64,000 nt of DNA from Haliotis asinina (GCF_037392515.1 NC_090295.1:13535001-13599000), one strand, 5' to 3'. Positions 45,700 through 59,300 are shown, counted from the first letter of the stretch. Numbers and translations: made by a program. Notes: generated from the letters alone by a model not told the origin.

Positions 45700-45842
45700 T
45701 ACGCCGCTTTTAGCAATATTCCAGCAATATCACGCAGGAGACACCTGAAGTAGGCTTCACACATTGGCCCAATATGGGGAATTGAACCGGATCTGTGTCC
45801 TCGCAGTGATGATCAAACGTTTTAACCAATAGGCTAGCTACG
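45700..45842 (-). repeat. tRNA-derived SINE
   Basis: 'GGTTTTACGCCGCTTTTAGC', 'GTAGGCTTCACACATTGGCC' and 'GGGGAATTGAACCGGATCTG'; the head 'AACCAATAGGCTAG' is at the right end. Confidence 0.85.
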
Positions 45843-46227
45843 TGAACGCCCACTTAGTTCCCAGGTAAACCTGACCAGTCGTCATACGTTTACTTAAGTG
45901 CACTTTCAAGCATTCTGAAATGTCTTATTTATTCCTGTAACTCATTTATTCACTTACACAACTGCACAAAAGGCGTAACTATCCAATCCATGTCCTACAA
46001 GCACGAAGAATATACACGGAACAGAAACCGCTGTACTGCAGTCCTTAAAGAGAACACTCCTCTCAGCTGAATTATTAAAGGCGTTGAAGAAGTACTGGGC
46101 TTGACAAATGTGCAATTCCTCCCTGGAAGGCAAAGAAATATGCCAAAATTAAAGTCGAAATGAGAGACACGCGCCAGGCGACTGTATACAGTTTGCTTGT
46201 TGTTTAACGTCGCACACGGCAATATTA

Positions 46228-46501
46228 CAGCTATATGGTTGAGTGAGTTAAGTTTTACGCCGCACTCAGCAATATTCCAGCTATATGGCGGCGGTCTGTA
46301 AATAATCGAGCCTGGACCAGTCAATCCAGTGATCAACAACATGAGCATCGATCTTCGCATCTGGGAACCGATGACATGTGTCAACCAAGTCAGCGAGCAT
46401 GACCACCCGATCCCGTTAGTCGCCTCTTACGACAAGCATTGTCGCCTTTTATGACAAGGATGGGTTGCTGAAGGCCTATTCTACCCCGGGACCTTCACGG
46501 G
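46228..46501 (+). repeat. Core SINE (non-tRNA family), best copy in the window
   Basis: 'GAGTGAGTTAAGTTTTACGC', 'GCTATATGGCGGCGGTCTGT', 'GATCAACAACATGAGCATCG', 'GACCACCCGATCCCGTTAGT' and 'CCCGGGACCTTCACGGGT'. A second partial copy, 46502-46612, follows directly. Confidence 0.9.
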
Positions 46502-46624
46502 TCCAGCTATATGGCGCTGGATACGAATACGTGTCAGCCAAGTCAGCGAATTTCTTACGACAAGAATAGTTTATCCATCTCTAACCCTGACTTTGACGGG
46601 TGGACTATCACTACATTATATTCT

Positions 46625-46789
46625 TCACAGGACTAAAGCCGGTTGAAACAACAGTTATACCATGAAAACTAAAGCCGGTTGAAACAACAGTTATACCATG
46701 AAAACTAAAGTCGGTTGAAACAAGAATAAATCATGAAAACTATAGTCGACAGAAACTGGAGTTATATTATGAAAACTCAAATCGGTTGA
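46625..46789. repeat. Minisatellite, same 35 bp family as 43990-44926
   Basis: About five units of ACTAAAG[T/C]CGGTTGAAACAACAG. It precedes the second copy of the duplicated block, so the array end was duplicated together with it. Confidence 0.85.
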
Positions 46790-47255
46790 GGCAAGAGTTA
46801 TCACACGAAAGCTAATATTGTTGCTTTATATGAAGGTTTACGGGATGTAGTGAAAGATGACTGTATATCTCTGTGACGTGAGCATACTTTACCTTCACAT
46901 GCGACTAAACAGGTCACAAATTATTCATGTTGTAAGTGCGTTGTAAAATGGGAAATCACTCCAGCTTATGCATGGTAAGTGGGTGTGATAGTTTTAGCAG
47001 TTTTTATGTGACAACGTTAATACTCTTCCTTGTCACATAAACACATAAACCAGACAGGAGGATGGTCACATAGTATGCAGGACTTCTGTGAGAACAAGAA
47101 AGGCTATGAAGTCGTGTACTTGTATATGGCCCATTTGGAGATCGCAGGAAAGAGTACTTCTCTATCCGATAGTACCGTGGCGACTACAACTGTAAGAAGC
47201 ATTTCCACAAATGTAGGAGGGAGGTATCTGGGTCAAATGACATTTTTCAGTTGCA
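46790..47255 (+). repeat. Segmental duplication, copy 2
   Basis: Partner of 44927-45405, with a small deletion near 47092. The following 'CTTTGACGGGTGGACTATCA' also occurs at 46589, at the junction before the minisatellite, marking the duplication boundary. Confidence 0.88.
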
Positions 47256-47380
47256 ACTCACTTTGACGGGTGGACTATCACATTATATTCTTCACAGGAC
47301 GTCTTTTCAAAAGGAAACGTGAAAGTGTGTTTATTGCTTTTAGTCGTGTTTTAGTGTTTTAGAGTAAAGTAACAATAAAG

Positions 47381-47468
47381 TAATGGTGGGCTTTACACAT
47401 TGTGGGGAACGGAACCCGGATCTTCTGCGTGACGAATGAGTGCTTTAACCACTGGGCTACCCCAGTGT
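47381..47468 (-). repeat. tRNA-derived SINE head fragment
   Basis: 'TGGGCTTTACACATTGTGGG', 'GAACCCGGATCTTCTGCGTG' and 'TTTAACCACTGGGCTACCCC'. Confidence 0.8.
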
Positions 47469-48292
47469 GTTCTAAGAATCTTACACAGTGACTGCACTGA
47501 CGTTTGGAAAACACGGCATAGAAAGTAGCTGCTTCTGTTTGGACAGATTTACAAGGGTGTGAATATGATGTGCATGTGTAATGAATGTTTTAGTATTAGT
47601 TTTAGTGTGTGTATAGTATATTTTATGGAAAATGTCTCCCATAACTCCCAGACTCACATTCTCTTAAACTTGACAGGACAAAAAACAATCATGTGGTGGG
47701 CTGATATCAACATTTATTACATTTGAAGCAAGTATATATAACGATACAACCACAAGATACAGTTATGTACACAAACAAGGAAAACAAGCTTGTCTTTGGT
47801 TTAGATTAACCAGTATATACAGATATTATACACAAGACAGGCGTGCTTCACACTTGAGATTGACAAGATGTATTAGGGATGTGACGTCAGAGGAATATTC
47901 CAGCAATACCCATTGCACCCACGTGACCAGCAGACACTTTCACCACTAGGATACTAGGATGAGGAGTTGAGATTCTTCACCCTAACTTGCAAAACAGACC
48001 ATACATACTGCTGACTAAGAATCATATTCTGGGTGGATATTGAGGAGTACTATCACAGGAATCTGTCCTATCTAAACCATTTACCAGCACCTTGAGCATG
48101 CACTTTGTGCGCTATATGAATATCCTCTATCAGTTAAAAACATTAAAGGAGACGGTTGATGAGCTGATTCGGGGAGTGTGGTTCACTGGTGGGTGCTAAC
48201 ATCGAGAATGCAATGTCAGAGAATGCAAGGCAAGTGGTTAAAGTGTAAGGTCACCTCGGAAAAAGCCCATATTGGATCATCCAAAGTGAGCG

Positions 48293-48432
48293 AGTGAGTG
48301 TAGTTTCAGGCTCCTTTTAGCAGTATCAAGATGCAGTACACTAGAAATGGGCTTCATGGCTTCACACATTCTACCTATGAGAAGAATCGAACCCAGGTCT
48401 TCAGTGTGACCACAAGGTTATCACTGATCACC
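48293..48432 (-). repeat. tRNA-derived SINE
   Basis: 'GAGTGAGTGTAGTTTCAGGC', 'GAAATGGGCTTCATGGCTTC' and 'GAATCGAACCCAGGTCTTCA'. Confidence 0.8.
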
Positions 48433-48654
48433 AGAAGAATACAATGTTTGAATAATATCTCTTAAACTGGGGTTTATTCCTTAAACACAAAATCTTGTTC
48501 TCACTCCAGCTGGTTAACAGAGTGTATCAGGATTTTACAGGTGTTGGCTGAGAGAAAACTGATTTAAAAAGTTTAAGGTTACCATTAGAATGTGCTGCTG
48601 GCTCTCTTGAAGTGACTGGGGTCAAGGTTGTTCTTAGGGTAGGTGTCGGTGTTA

Positions 48655-49215
48655 AAATTGGTTGATGGTGATGGTGATGGTAGGCGTGCAGATAGTGATA
48701 GGCATAGTAGTGGTTGGTGGAGATAGTGGTAGGTATAATAGTGGCTGGTGGTGATGATGGAGGTGGGTAGGTGGTGATGACGGTGGTGATGATGGTGGTG
48801 TTTTGGGGTAAAGTGGTTGATGATGGTGTAGGATAGAACTGGTTAGTGATGATGGTGGCTGGTCAGTGATGATGGTGGCTGGTCAGTGGTGAAGGTGGTG
48901 ATGTGTTGGTGGTGATGATGGTGGTGTTTGGGGGTAAAAGTGGTTGTTGATGGTGTAAGATAAAAGTGGTCAGTGATGATGGCGGATGGTAAGTGGTGAT
49001 GGTGGTAATGCGGGTCAGAATGAGTGAGTGAATTTGGTTTTACATAACTTTTAGCAATAATCCTTCACTATCACGTATAAACGGGACATCAAAAATGTAT
49101 GTGGGGTAGAAGTGGTAGGTGGTAATGGTTGTGGTAGTGTGGTGGTGTGGTGTACAGGTGGGTGTTGGAGGTGTGGTAGAGTGGGACAGTCGTGGTTGTT
49201 GTTGGTGTAACTGTA
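48655..49215. repeat. TGG/TGA-rich low-complexity region (GGTGGTGATGATGGTGG)
   Basis: Strongly strand-biased G and T repeats built from GGTGATGATGG and GGTCAGTGATGATGGTGGCT units, interrupted at 49021-49086 by a SINE tail piece. Confidence 0.85.
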
Positions 49216-49897
49216 AGGGTCTAATGGTTTGTGGCAAAAAGTGTTGCTGGTAGTGACTGAAGACAACACAGTAACAGTTTATCTACATGGCAGTGCACAA
49301 TGGAGGATGAGCTGAGCAGCTACCTGTCTGTGTACAGTGCTGGAATGTTGGTATACAAGAATCAGCTTCGAGAACCTTCAAGTGTCAACCACTCTCTTCT
49401 TCATTCCCACACTATAACACAGCTGTGCCAATAAACACCCATACCTCACACGAAAAAAAAATATACTCCAGGAAATATTTTCCAGTTAAAAATTGCAACG
49501 AAAAGGAGTCAAAAGTCATAAAGAAAGAAATCTAAAACACACTTTCATGATCATTCAATCCATGTTCAATAAATTACTGAAGTTAAAGCACAGAAGACAA
49601 ACAAAATCAAAACAGTTACTGTCAAAATAATAAACCGTTTAAATGGTAATTGCTCTGAGAAATTGCATGGCATAACTGTTAAAACTGCAAAAAAAGAATC
49701 ACCAAGAAAACAAAACACTTATATTGCTGTAAAGAAATTAAACATTCCACACTAGCACCAGTTTTACCTAAACCAATCCCAAACAATAAAAACTAGTGAC
49801 CCACACCATATATAAATGTATCATGTCACCCAACCCAAGTTAACATACACAATATCAGGTGGACATTGTTCTAACTCTCAAGGTGACTAGCCTGAAT

Positions 49898-50060
49898 AGA
49901 GTGAGTGAGTGAGTACATGCATATTTCTACATCAGGTTTAGCAATATTCCAGTAAAAATCAGAGAGGACACCAGGACTGGGTTACCCATGTGGGGAATTG
50001 AACCCAGGGGCCTCGGCATGATGAGTGAACACCCTAACCATTAGGTTACCAAACCGCCCC
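49898..50060 (-). repeat. tRNA-derived SINE
   Basis: 'GTGAGTGAGTGAGTACATGC', 'AGCAATATTCCAGTAAAAAT', 'GGGGAATTGAACCCAGGGGC' and 'CTAACCATTAGGTTACC'. Confidence 0.88.
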
Positions 50061-50144
50061 CAGTCTAAGTAGTCATCATGGATCCAGGAATTTGAAAAAA
50101 AGTGATGATCGAATTACATACATGTATAAGTTTGTTGAGGGATG

Positions 50145-50250
50145 CAAATTACACCTATTTTTGTTCAGGGATGCAAATCCTACCTAAGTTTGTTGAGGGA
50201 TGCAAATTATACCTAGTTTTGTTCAGGGATGCAAATTATACTCCAGTTTG
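50145..50250. repeat. Three to four tandem copies of TTTGTTGAGGGATGCAAATT (about 33 bp unit)
   Basis: 'TTTGTTGAGGGATGCAAATTA', 'TTTGTTCAGGGATGCAAATC' and similar units follow each other; another single unit lies near 50465-50500. Confidence 0.7.
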
Positions 50251-52074
50251 TTGAGAGAAAACTGTGCATGAAACAAGCCAAAAACCAGCCACACATCAAG
50301 CTGGTAACCTCAAAATACTACCTGCCCAAAATGTATTTCACCAGATCAGATACCAGTATATACTCTAACAAGTGGAACATCTAAACTTCTTACCGGACTA
50401 CTGGACTGGCCAGCTGTAAATTTAGACTGTAAGGTTCTAGCCGTATTAGTCAGTCGGTTTCATACACTGATGCAAATCATATCCAAGTTTGTTCAGGGAC
50501 ACCTCAACCGCTAGGCTACCCCACAGCACCTGAATCTCCTAAATAAATCTATCCCATGAATCTGCAGTGCAGTGTATACAAGACAAGATCGAACTTGAGT
50601 CTTCACACATTTTTGTACCTTTACCCAAAGAGAGGATGTTGTCACACTTTCACACAATTCCAACATTTTTGTACATAAAATGATATGCAAAATATACACA
50701 GTGAAAAAATAAACAAGTACAATAAAAGCATAGAACTGGCATAAAAAGCACTGGTCGTTTACAGTTCCCACATGAACTACACACAACACTAAACAAACTG
50801 GAAATAATCAGAGAAGAAACAGAATCAATATATCAAATTCAATTCAGTGTGTTTTGTTGTGAAAACAGAGAAATGAAATGCATGATATCAGAGAAACTGA
50901 AACAAAATGCTAATAAATATTTTGAATACACAAAAACAATTTGAATGATAATGTAAAATAATGCCATAAGTTGTGAAGTTGGCAAGAGGAGGGTTAACAG
51001 CACTCTTTCTTATATCAACTTCAAATTTCATAACAAACCTGTCTGCATTAATTTCAAGGATATAAAAGTCCAAGCACACAATTTTCCCTAAGAAACTGCC
51101 ACAAATATAAGGACACAAACGGATTATCAGATTTTCATCCCGGTCTAACGATAAGCATGTCTCACATGATTTTATTTTCCATAACTGCTAACAATAACCT
51201 TGTTCTTTCCATACTTGTTCTTTGTACTTTTGTATGTACACTTGAGAACACTACACACATAATCCTCCAAACAGCCAAGCTTCATACGAATCACATCAAG
51301 CAACAGATATAACACATTTGGTGTGAAGTAAATAAATAATACAAACCTCTCACCTTACAAGCTATCAGAACGAGAAACAATGACAAAAATCACAGACCAA
51401 TCTCACTTTGAGTACATTTGTGAAAACACATTGTCACCTAAAAAGTGATCACATGTAACATGTTATATTTGTTATATTCATGTTATATAAATTTTATTGA
51501 CGCAAAAATTTCCTGGTTTACAGTACTCAAATATCTACTTCACTGAGAAAGTGTTATCTCAAATATATAATAGTTTATCACTTTATGACTTCAGCACACA
51601 CGCATTAAGGACGTTATAGTTTCAAATGGAAGCAAAAATGTTACTGATTTGTCCAAATCATATTTGTGTTGGTTTTTTTAATCACTGATCACCATGTCAT
51701 TTTCTTGTGTGACTTGTCAGCAGAAGAAAATATTTGCTATCAATTTTGTTTTGGTACAAATATAGGACAACAGCCCATTCAGAAAAAGATAATCAGTCCA
51801 TATGATATGTAACTGGAACAAACACTCTCAGAGTTTAGTCTCCCGTTGTAGCCAATGGTAACTAATCATATTCCTTTAATAATTCCTTTAAACCACGAAA
51901 CCATCAAATACCTCTATTGTAACAAATGTATGCTTGAAAAAAATGTGCAACTTTGCTTTGAACCAAGAATTTAATAAATAAAAAAGTATGGCCTTACCAT
52001 AACTTCATAAAACACCAAATACACACAAAAAAACCCCACCCAAATGAAAACAAATAAGAGGTTTAAGTAGTTTT

Positions 52075-52295
52075 TGTTTGTTTGATGTATAATGCTGCAC
52101 TCAGCAGTATTCAAGCCAATGGTAGTGGTTTGTAAATGATCAAGTCTGGACCTGACAATCTAGTGATCAACATCATGAGTTTCTGTTTAATCACTCTTAT
52201 GACGAGAATGAGTCTGACCACCTGATCCCATTTGTTGCCTATTATGACACGCTGAAGTTGCTGGTTGCTGAAGACCATCTCTGGGGTGGTTAAAG
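52075..52295 (+). repeat. Core SINE (non-tRNA family), degraded
   Basis: 'GCTGCACTCAGCAGTATTCA', 'CAAGTCTGGACCTGACAATC', 'GACCACCTGATCCC' and 'TTGCTGAAGACCATCT'. Confidence 0.75.
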
Positions 52296-53088
52296 TAGCA
52301 CTGGTGAGGGGGTGATAAAGTGGTATTTGAGTGATTTCTCCTTGCTCTTTACTTCATATAGTAGACTGCTGACTAGCACAAATTGACATGATAATTAAAG
52401 GAAAAAAGAGAAATGACTTTTTTTTTCTTTAGGCATAAACATAAAAAATGATAAAAGACACCTCATTACTGTCTTCATCAATATGAAACACTTTTCTCAA
52501 ACTCCTTTGTCAGGTCACATAATTGTTTATTTCATCGTTTAAAATGGTTGCAACACTACTTTCATGTGTGGCTTCATGACACTGAAAAACAGATTTTTTA
52601 ACACACCACAAAAAACAACCAACAGACAAGGTTACACTTTAAAGTGGCTCAGTCGTTTACAAACTTTGTAAACATTCATAATATATGTATATTGCCTTGT
52701 TTTGAGATGTGTGAGCTTGGTGAAAGATCACCTCATGTGTAAACTTATACAATGGTACTTAAAATGTAATACTTGTTATACCCACATAACAAAATACATG
52801 CTTAAAATTACTGACTAAACTGATGTCTTACAAACTCCTTTTAAACCTCTCTGTTTACATTAGCAGCTGTTCAGCATCTTGGACAGAGTGGTTTCAAAGT
52901 TTTCAAAAGAGAAAATTTAAAAGTCTGACAACAGATAACCAATCATGAAAAGGTCATAAATATACTGGGTGCTCTCAGCTATCATTTCCATTCAGTCACT
53001 TCAAAAACAATCACAGTACCCATTGATTAACAAAAACACTGCCTGTAAAACACTTACCAAATATCAGTTCTATGGCGGTAAATATAAT

Positions 53089-53247
53089 AAGTGAGTGAGT
53101 CTAGTGATATGCTGCTTTTAGCAATATTCCTGCAATTTCACGTCAGGGACCCAAAAAATGGGCTTCACACATTGTACCCACATGGGAAATTGTACCGTGA
53201 GCAAACACGAGCAAACACTTTAACCATTAGGATACCCCAATGCTCGG
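53089..53247 (-). repeat. tRNA-derived SINE
   Basis: 'GTGAGTGAGTCTAGTGATAT', 'ATGGGCTTCACACATTGTAC' and 'TTTAACCATTAGGATACCCC'. It ends about 70 bp from the phosphatase stop codon. Confidence 0.85.
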
Positions 53248-53314
53248 TAAATATGATGGTGATTAATAAACGGCACTAATAGACACTTAACCATATGATC
53301 TACTTTCAAACAGC

Positions 53315-56300
53315 TTAATTTGTTGTCTTCTGCTCACAGGCCTGAGCATAAGTCTTACCATTGAATAAGGATAAATTCTCCTTCTGAACAAACTCAACAA
53401 AATATTTCAATTTACAGAATCCACTCTTAGCCTGGCCCTTGCAGAAGCTGACCTTGGCGGTAACATCTTCACCGTTCATCAAAATACGCAGAAAGTGATG
53501 TTTTTTTGGCTCTTCTCTTGAATACAACTCAAATGCGATTCTAGTTGCATACTTTGGCCACCGTCCATGTCCGATTCCTAATGCAGTGGCCAAAGGACTG
53601 ACCGTTGTGTCATGGCCAGAGTAGAGAACAAACTTAACCTTTGCCTTTTTCTTTGTGGTGAGAACCATATGTTGTTTAATCTCATACAGCAATGGATGAA
53701 TACCCAGACGAGCATACTTTTGATATGAATTTAATTCATCTAGTCTGGCACCATGCAAATCAAGCTGATGCCACAACTCAGCTAGATACGCTGGTTCAAT
53801 GCAGTCATTATTCTTGTTGCAAGGGAGAGGTATCTTATGACAAGCATATGCCATGAGGGTGTCTATCATTGACCAAAGCCATGGTAATTCCTGTCTCTTT
53901 ATATTATACACATTAGCGATATATTGTCGAACCTGTTTCAAATCTGTGTTGTTCCTATCATACACACCTGCTTCTCCATCACTCATTTTCTTGTACTGTC
54001 TCAGCACAGGACACGAACAGGAATGTCCAAACGATTTTTCAGAGCAGAAAAACAAATTATCTGACCGAAAGATGTTCAGATCTGTCAAATTTAAAGCTGG
54101 GAGGAATGTGTAGAGAAAAGCTATTGCGCTTTGGTATGTTCGGCTATAACCAGTGCTTTTTACATACACCTGACTTGGGCTGAAGGGCTCAGAGAACAGC
54201 CGCCATTTTTGGACGTATCGTTGGTGAAGGTGCCAGCCAGCTAGAAGATGCTGTAATGAGCCCTGTCCAGTGAGTTCTGAACTATCACATGTCTGTGAGC
54301 GAGGGTACAGATGGAAAGGAAAGGTGTTTCCGGAATGGAGACGGGTTTGATAATACTGCATTGTTGAGACAAATTTGTCAAAATTAGGGATGTCAAATTT
54401 CTTTGATGAATCATGCTGGCAGCTGAGGATGGGATTTGGTGAGCCTTTGAAGCTCCCCATAGGGGAACGGTCTCCGTGCCGTACAATGAGGTACACAGAC
54501 TTGAGAGAGTAGCCAGGAGGAGCTTCACCTGGGGATGAAACAAGAATATATGAGCTGTGATAATAACAGGGCATTATCTAGATCTTCCCGGAGTTTGGGA
54601 GAATGAGCCTGCTACAAATGCCAGTAATCAAACCCTATTAATCATAACTCACTCAGAAACATAAAATGAAATTCAGTTGTGACAAAATCAAAAACTTCAT
54701 TAATTTGCGGAAGGGAATTTAAATAATGAATGTCAACTTCTTTATTAAGTTCCTCGTATTAAAGAAGCTGACACCCCAAAAACTCTCTTCCTTATGTGAA
54801 TCACTTCTTAATTCAAAAACCTTTACTACAGAAATTTGAAATCAACATATACCATTAAAAAATTGGCGATATTCCACTTTGCAAGCATACCACTAGCCAA
54901 TGCAAGTGCATATGAGAAAAAGTAATATATATCCATACAGATGAAACATTTCCAAAGGAATGGAATAAATTGTCATATTTTCCCTTACTTTCTCTACAGC
55001 ATCTGTTCCTCTTTGGCTTTATTATCAGCATCGCATCAATCTTGTAAAACCAATATCCCCTACTTTTTTTAAAATGGTGTGTAATGCAGTATTTCAGATA
55101 CGAGAGTCAGGATAATGTAGGTAAGTAAATGTTATTTCATGGCTCAGTGAGCAATACTCCAGCCACGTCATGGCAGCCTGTATCCTCTGAAATAGTGTCT
55201 CAACTGTGACCATGGTAACGGGCAAAATATGTAACATGGAGTCCCATTTCAGGTATGATTTAAGTCCTCTACTGGTGAGGCCAGGTCTATTTACTTCCTT
55301 GCTATACAGATGGGCAACGAGGTCTATATGCAAACAGACAAAATAGAGGTGTATGTTCATCACGTTCATGTATATTCATGACAAAGCACCAAAGCACCTT
55401 TAGAGTTTTGTTGTTAAATGTGTATGAATTTTGCAAACATCCCCAGTCCTGTAGTGAAATGCAATGTAACAGCACTAATATGCTGTTAAATTGTTTTCCC
55501 ATCAGCCTAAAATGCCAGCAAAGATACACAGCTACTGTCAGCATTAGAATTAAAGTATTTTCTGTATATATCACATAAATAATGATGATAAAACAAATGT
55601 TGATGAAATTGGAAAAATGTGATATCTACTAATAAAATCAGATGGTTATTGATCAGCAGAAATGCATCAGTGTTTGGGGAAAAACTAATGAAACTTAGAA
55701 ACCGGAGTGTGAGGTGGCTATAAAATTTCAATGATATTTTGGGGAGTAGATTCTGTGTTTCGGTGTTCATGGCATGATATTCTACTAATGTACATTAAAG
55801 CACTTGATGACAACCATTGCCAAGAATTTTCCTTGTAGGGACTGGATTTTTCAGGATGACAATGCCCTTGTGCGTTTTTAACAGATAGAATTGCGACTGG
55901 AAAGAGGAAAATCGTATGGCATGACATGTCAACAGACCCCTTATCAACAGAGATCAAGGTAATTTCATCCCCTCGGAATATGACAATCTAGATTATTTCA
56001 TCCCAACTGCATATGACAATCTAGGTTATTTCATCCCCTCTGTATATGACGATTTAGGTCTTTTCATCCCTTCTGCATATCATGAACTAATCAACCAACC
56101 CTAGTGCTTATATAACTTACATAAACATGTCCCAACTCTCCTGCTCAGTACATCACACTGGCTTCTGTATGCAATCTATTGTCACTGGCTTCTACATGCA
56201 ATCCCTCGTCATCACATTGTTACTGTGTTACCGCTCTACCAAACCTAACTATCCTGCTCAGTACATCACACTGGCTTCTGTATGCAATCTATTGTCACTG

Positions 56301-59300
56301 GCTTCTACATGCAATCCCTCGTCATCACATTGTTACTGTGTTACTGCTCTACCAAACCTAACTCTCCTGCTCAGTACATCACACTGGCTTCTGTATGCAA
56401 TCTATTGTCACTGGCTTCTACATGCAATCCCTCGTCATCACATTGTTACTGTGTTATCGCTCTACCATACCTAACTATCCTGCTCAGTACATCACACTGG
56501 CTTCTGTATGCAATCTATTGTCACTGGCTTCCACATGCAATCCCTCGTCATCACATTGTTACTGTGTTACCATACCTAACTATCCTGCTCAGTACATCAC
56601 ACTGGCTTCTGTATGCAATCTATTGTCACTGGCTTCTACATGCAATCCCTCGTCATCACATTGTTACTGTGTTACTGCTCTACCAAACCTAACTATCCTG
56701 CTCAGTACATCACACTGGCTTCTGTATGCAATCTATTGTCACTGGCTTCTACATGCAATCCCTCGTCATCACATTGTTACTGTACTTCCCAATTAAGGTC
56801 TTGTTTTTATTGATAACTGTTTACTGTACATATATCTATCTATCTTATCTGTCTCATATCTGTCTGTATTGAAACGTAGCTTCACCTCAGTAAAGAAATT
56901 GTTCATCCATAAAATCTGTCCTTACCTGATAACATCAGCACCCATTTTGATAACTCACTTGTGGTTATATACTGTACACAACTGGGATATGATGATGTCA
57001 GCCAAGTCTCTGAGCCTGACCAACCAATCCTGTAAGTCCCCTCTTTTGACAAGCATGGGCTGCTCCATGGATATATTAACGACACTTGTCTGATACATAT
57101 ACTCACCCTCACGTCCTCGGACTTCCCTCACTGGTACATTACAATATTCTGCTATCCGTGGCACATCAAGAGGATCTGTCACCCTCATGAACTCATTCAG
57201 TCTCTGAGATCTATGCTTGGAACTATGGACTTTAGCAACTTGTCTCCCCTTATCTCCCTTCCTCTTGTCTGGCCACGACATCTTCTCCACCAGTTTGGAT
57301 TTCTTACCCTTGGAAGGTGTTTTCTCTCTCACAATATTGCTGTTGATTATTCTTCCATCAAGATTTTTGTTCCTGACACCCACAACATCTTCAGCATTGC
57401 CTTCCTGTGCATGCTGGTGTAGAGGTTCTTTATTGGCAGTGTTTGAATCTGGTTCCTCCATCAACGACGTCATGCCTTCCTCTGACTGCCGTTGCCGAGC
57501 TCGCAACTTCACCATCTGACCTTGCTTCACACCTGGAAGACTCGGGGAATCCAGACTTAGGGAATCTGAAACACATTGAAAAATTTCTGTCTCTTTAATG
57601 TTGTCAATTAGCAATTCTACAAGTGCTGATCACAACAGCTTCATGCAAAAAATAAAGATTTTAATTTTTCTTAAAAGGTCATCTGAATATGCATTTGGCA
57701 CCATTTACCCACCCACACCTCAAAGAAGAGGTGCAAAATGATGTGTGAAATATGACCAACCAATCTGAATGTGCTTAATGATTGTAGATCTTCGATAAGA
57801 AAATATCTCTGAGTACTTAAATTATTTATGGCATCTTGTGATTACTTACAAAATAATGAAAATCATTACAAATGACAACATTTGCTATCTGGTTTATCAT
57901 GGAATAACACAAAACTGGTCATAAATGCAGAATATGTTCTCTAGTCAGAGCGTCAAAACTCCCATCACCTGTAGCCAGGGACAAGTCATTTTTCTTTTTG
58001 GGCAATCAAATAATGGTATCACGCTTGTCTGTGGGCTACTATATAATTACAACTTATGGTTTCAAACGGCAAATATAAACTTGGATTTCATTTCATATCT
58101 GCTTAAAATGTAGCTTTTAAATCTAGCAATGATGATAAAGCAGAGTTATCTTTCTTTGCCATTTATTACTTCTTGATAAATAGTCCAGTAAACAATAACA
58201 TCAAATACAATGTTGATTTATTCTTTCATAATTACATCATTATGATCATGTCATACAATCAGCCATTATTAGGGCAAGTGGAACACTAGTCAGGAAAGGT
58301 TACTTTCTTAAAGTCACTTGCCCTGTGGCATGGCTTTAAAAAAAACACAAATTAGTCCCTGCTAATTCTCCATGATCTACAGAATATGCAATTTTGAGTT
58401 TCCGTTTTATTGAGTGAGCATAGGTTTGTACCCCTTGAAAAAATACTAGTATTCCAGAAATGGGTTTTACTCATTGTACCCATGTGGGAATCGAACCAGG
58501 ATCTTCAGTGTGATGAGTGGATGCTTTAACCATTCAACTTTCACACAGGCCCTTTCCAGCTATAGAGTCAGGGTGATTTATTACCTCCCTTTGCTAGCTT
58601 TTTATCTACTCACAACTAACTTTTGCTTTTAAAGTTAAGTCGCGTTAATCCAGCCTTCATTTACCCAACAACGGGCTTTATCCTATGTTTTTGTTGGTAA
58701 TAAATTGAATAAACATAATTTAGTCTCAATTATTTAGTCCGACATCCTCGTTAATCTGACAATTTGCTGTGTAACGAATGATGTCAGATTAACAAAACTT
58801 GACTGTATCTAAGGCCAGACCAATTTTATTTCTTGTCTTACGGATCTGCCTGCCATATTTTTAAAATTAATTCTTCCTACTTAAAAAATAAAATCCTAAT
58901 GTTTTCATTGGCCATAAATGCATCCTTATAAGCACAATTCATTTAGATTCTTTTTGGCCCCATATACACTTCATCAATTGCCAAGAGTATTTCGAAGAAA
59001 TATTACTTAATTAGTGATTCTATTTTCATTTTTTTCCCTCCTGCCTTCAGGTTTTCTGAAAATGAAAATACAAAAAGCAAGAAATAAAATTTGTCTGGTC
59101 TAACCGATTAAACTTGGCAACACAAAAGATGCAGCGGTACTCTGATAGGGGTAGAAAGAATTCTTACATATTTTGTAAAAGATTCAGGCCTGTCAATCTG
59201 ACTGTCTTATTTCCCCAAAATCTGAGTCACACTGCGGACAAACCATTGCAGCTGCAACCACTATCTTTGTTGACACTGGCAAGCTCGGTTGTGATGACGC

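Larger units (their letters stand above)
47690..53314 (-). other. Possible long 3' untranslated region of the PXYLP1-like gene
   Basis: No gene is seen between the phosphatase stop codon and 47.7 kb. On the minus strand the stretch ends with AATAAA near 47706-47711 (TTTATT on +), and its composition looks like untranslated sequence. Several nearer AATAAA candidates exist (for example near 52526), so the true end may be much closer. SINEs at 48293-48432, 49898-50060, 52075-52295 and 53089-53247 would lie within it. Confidence 0.3.
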
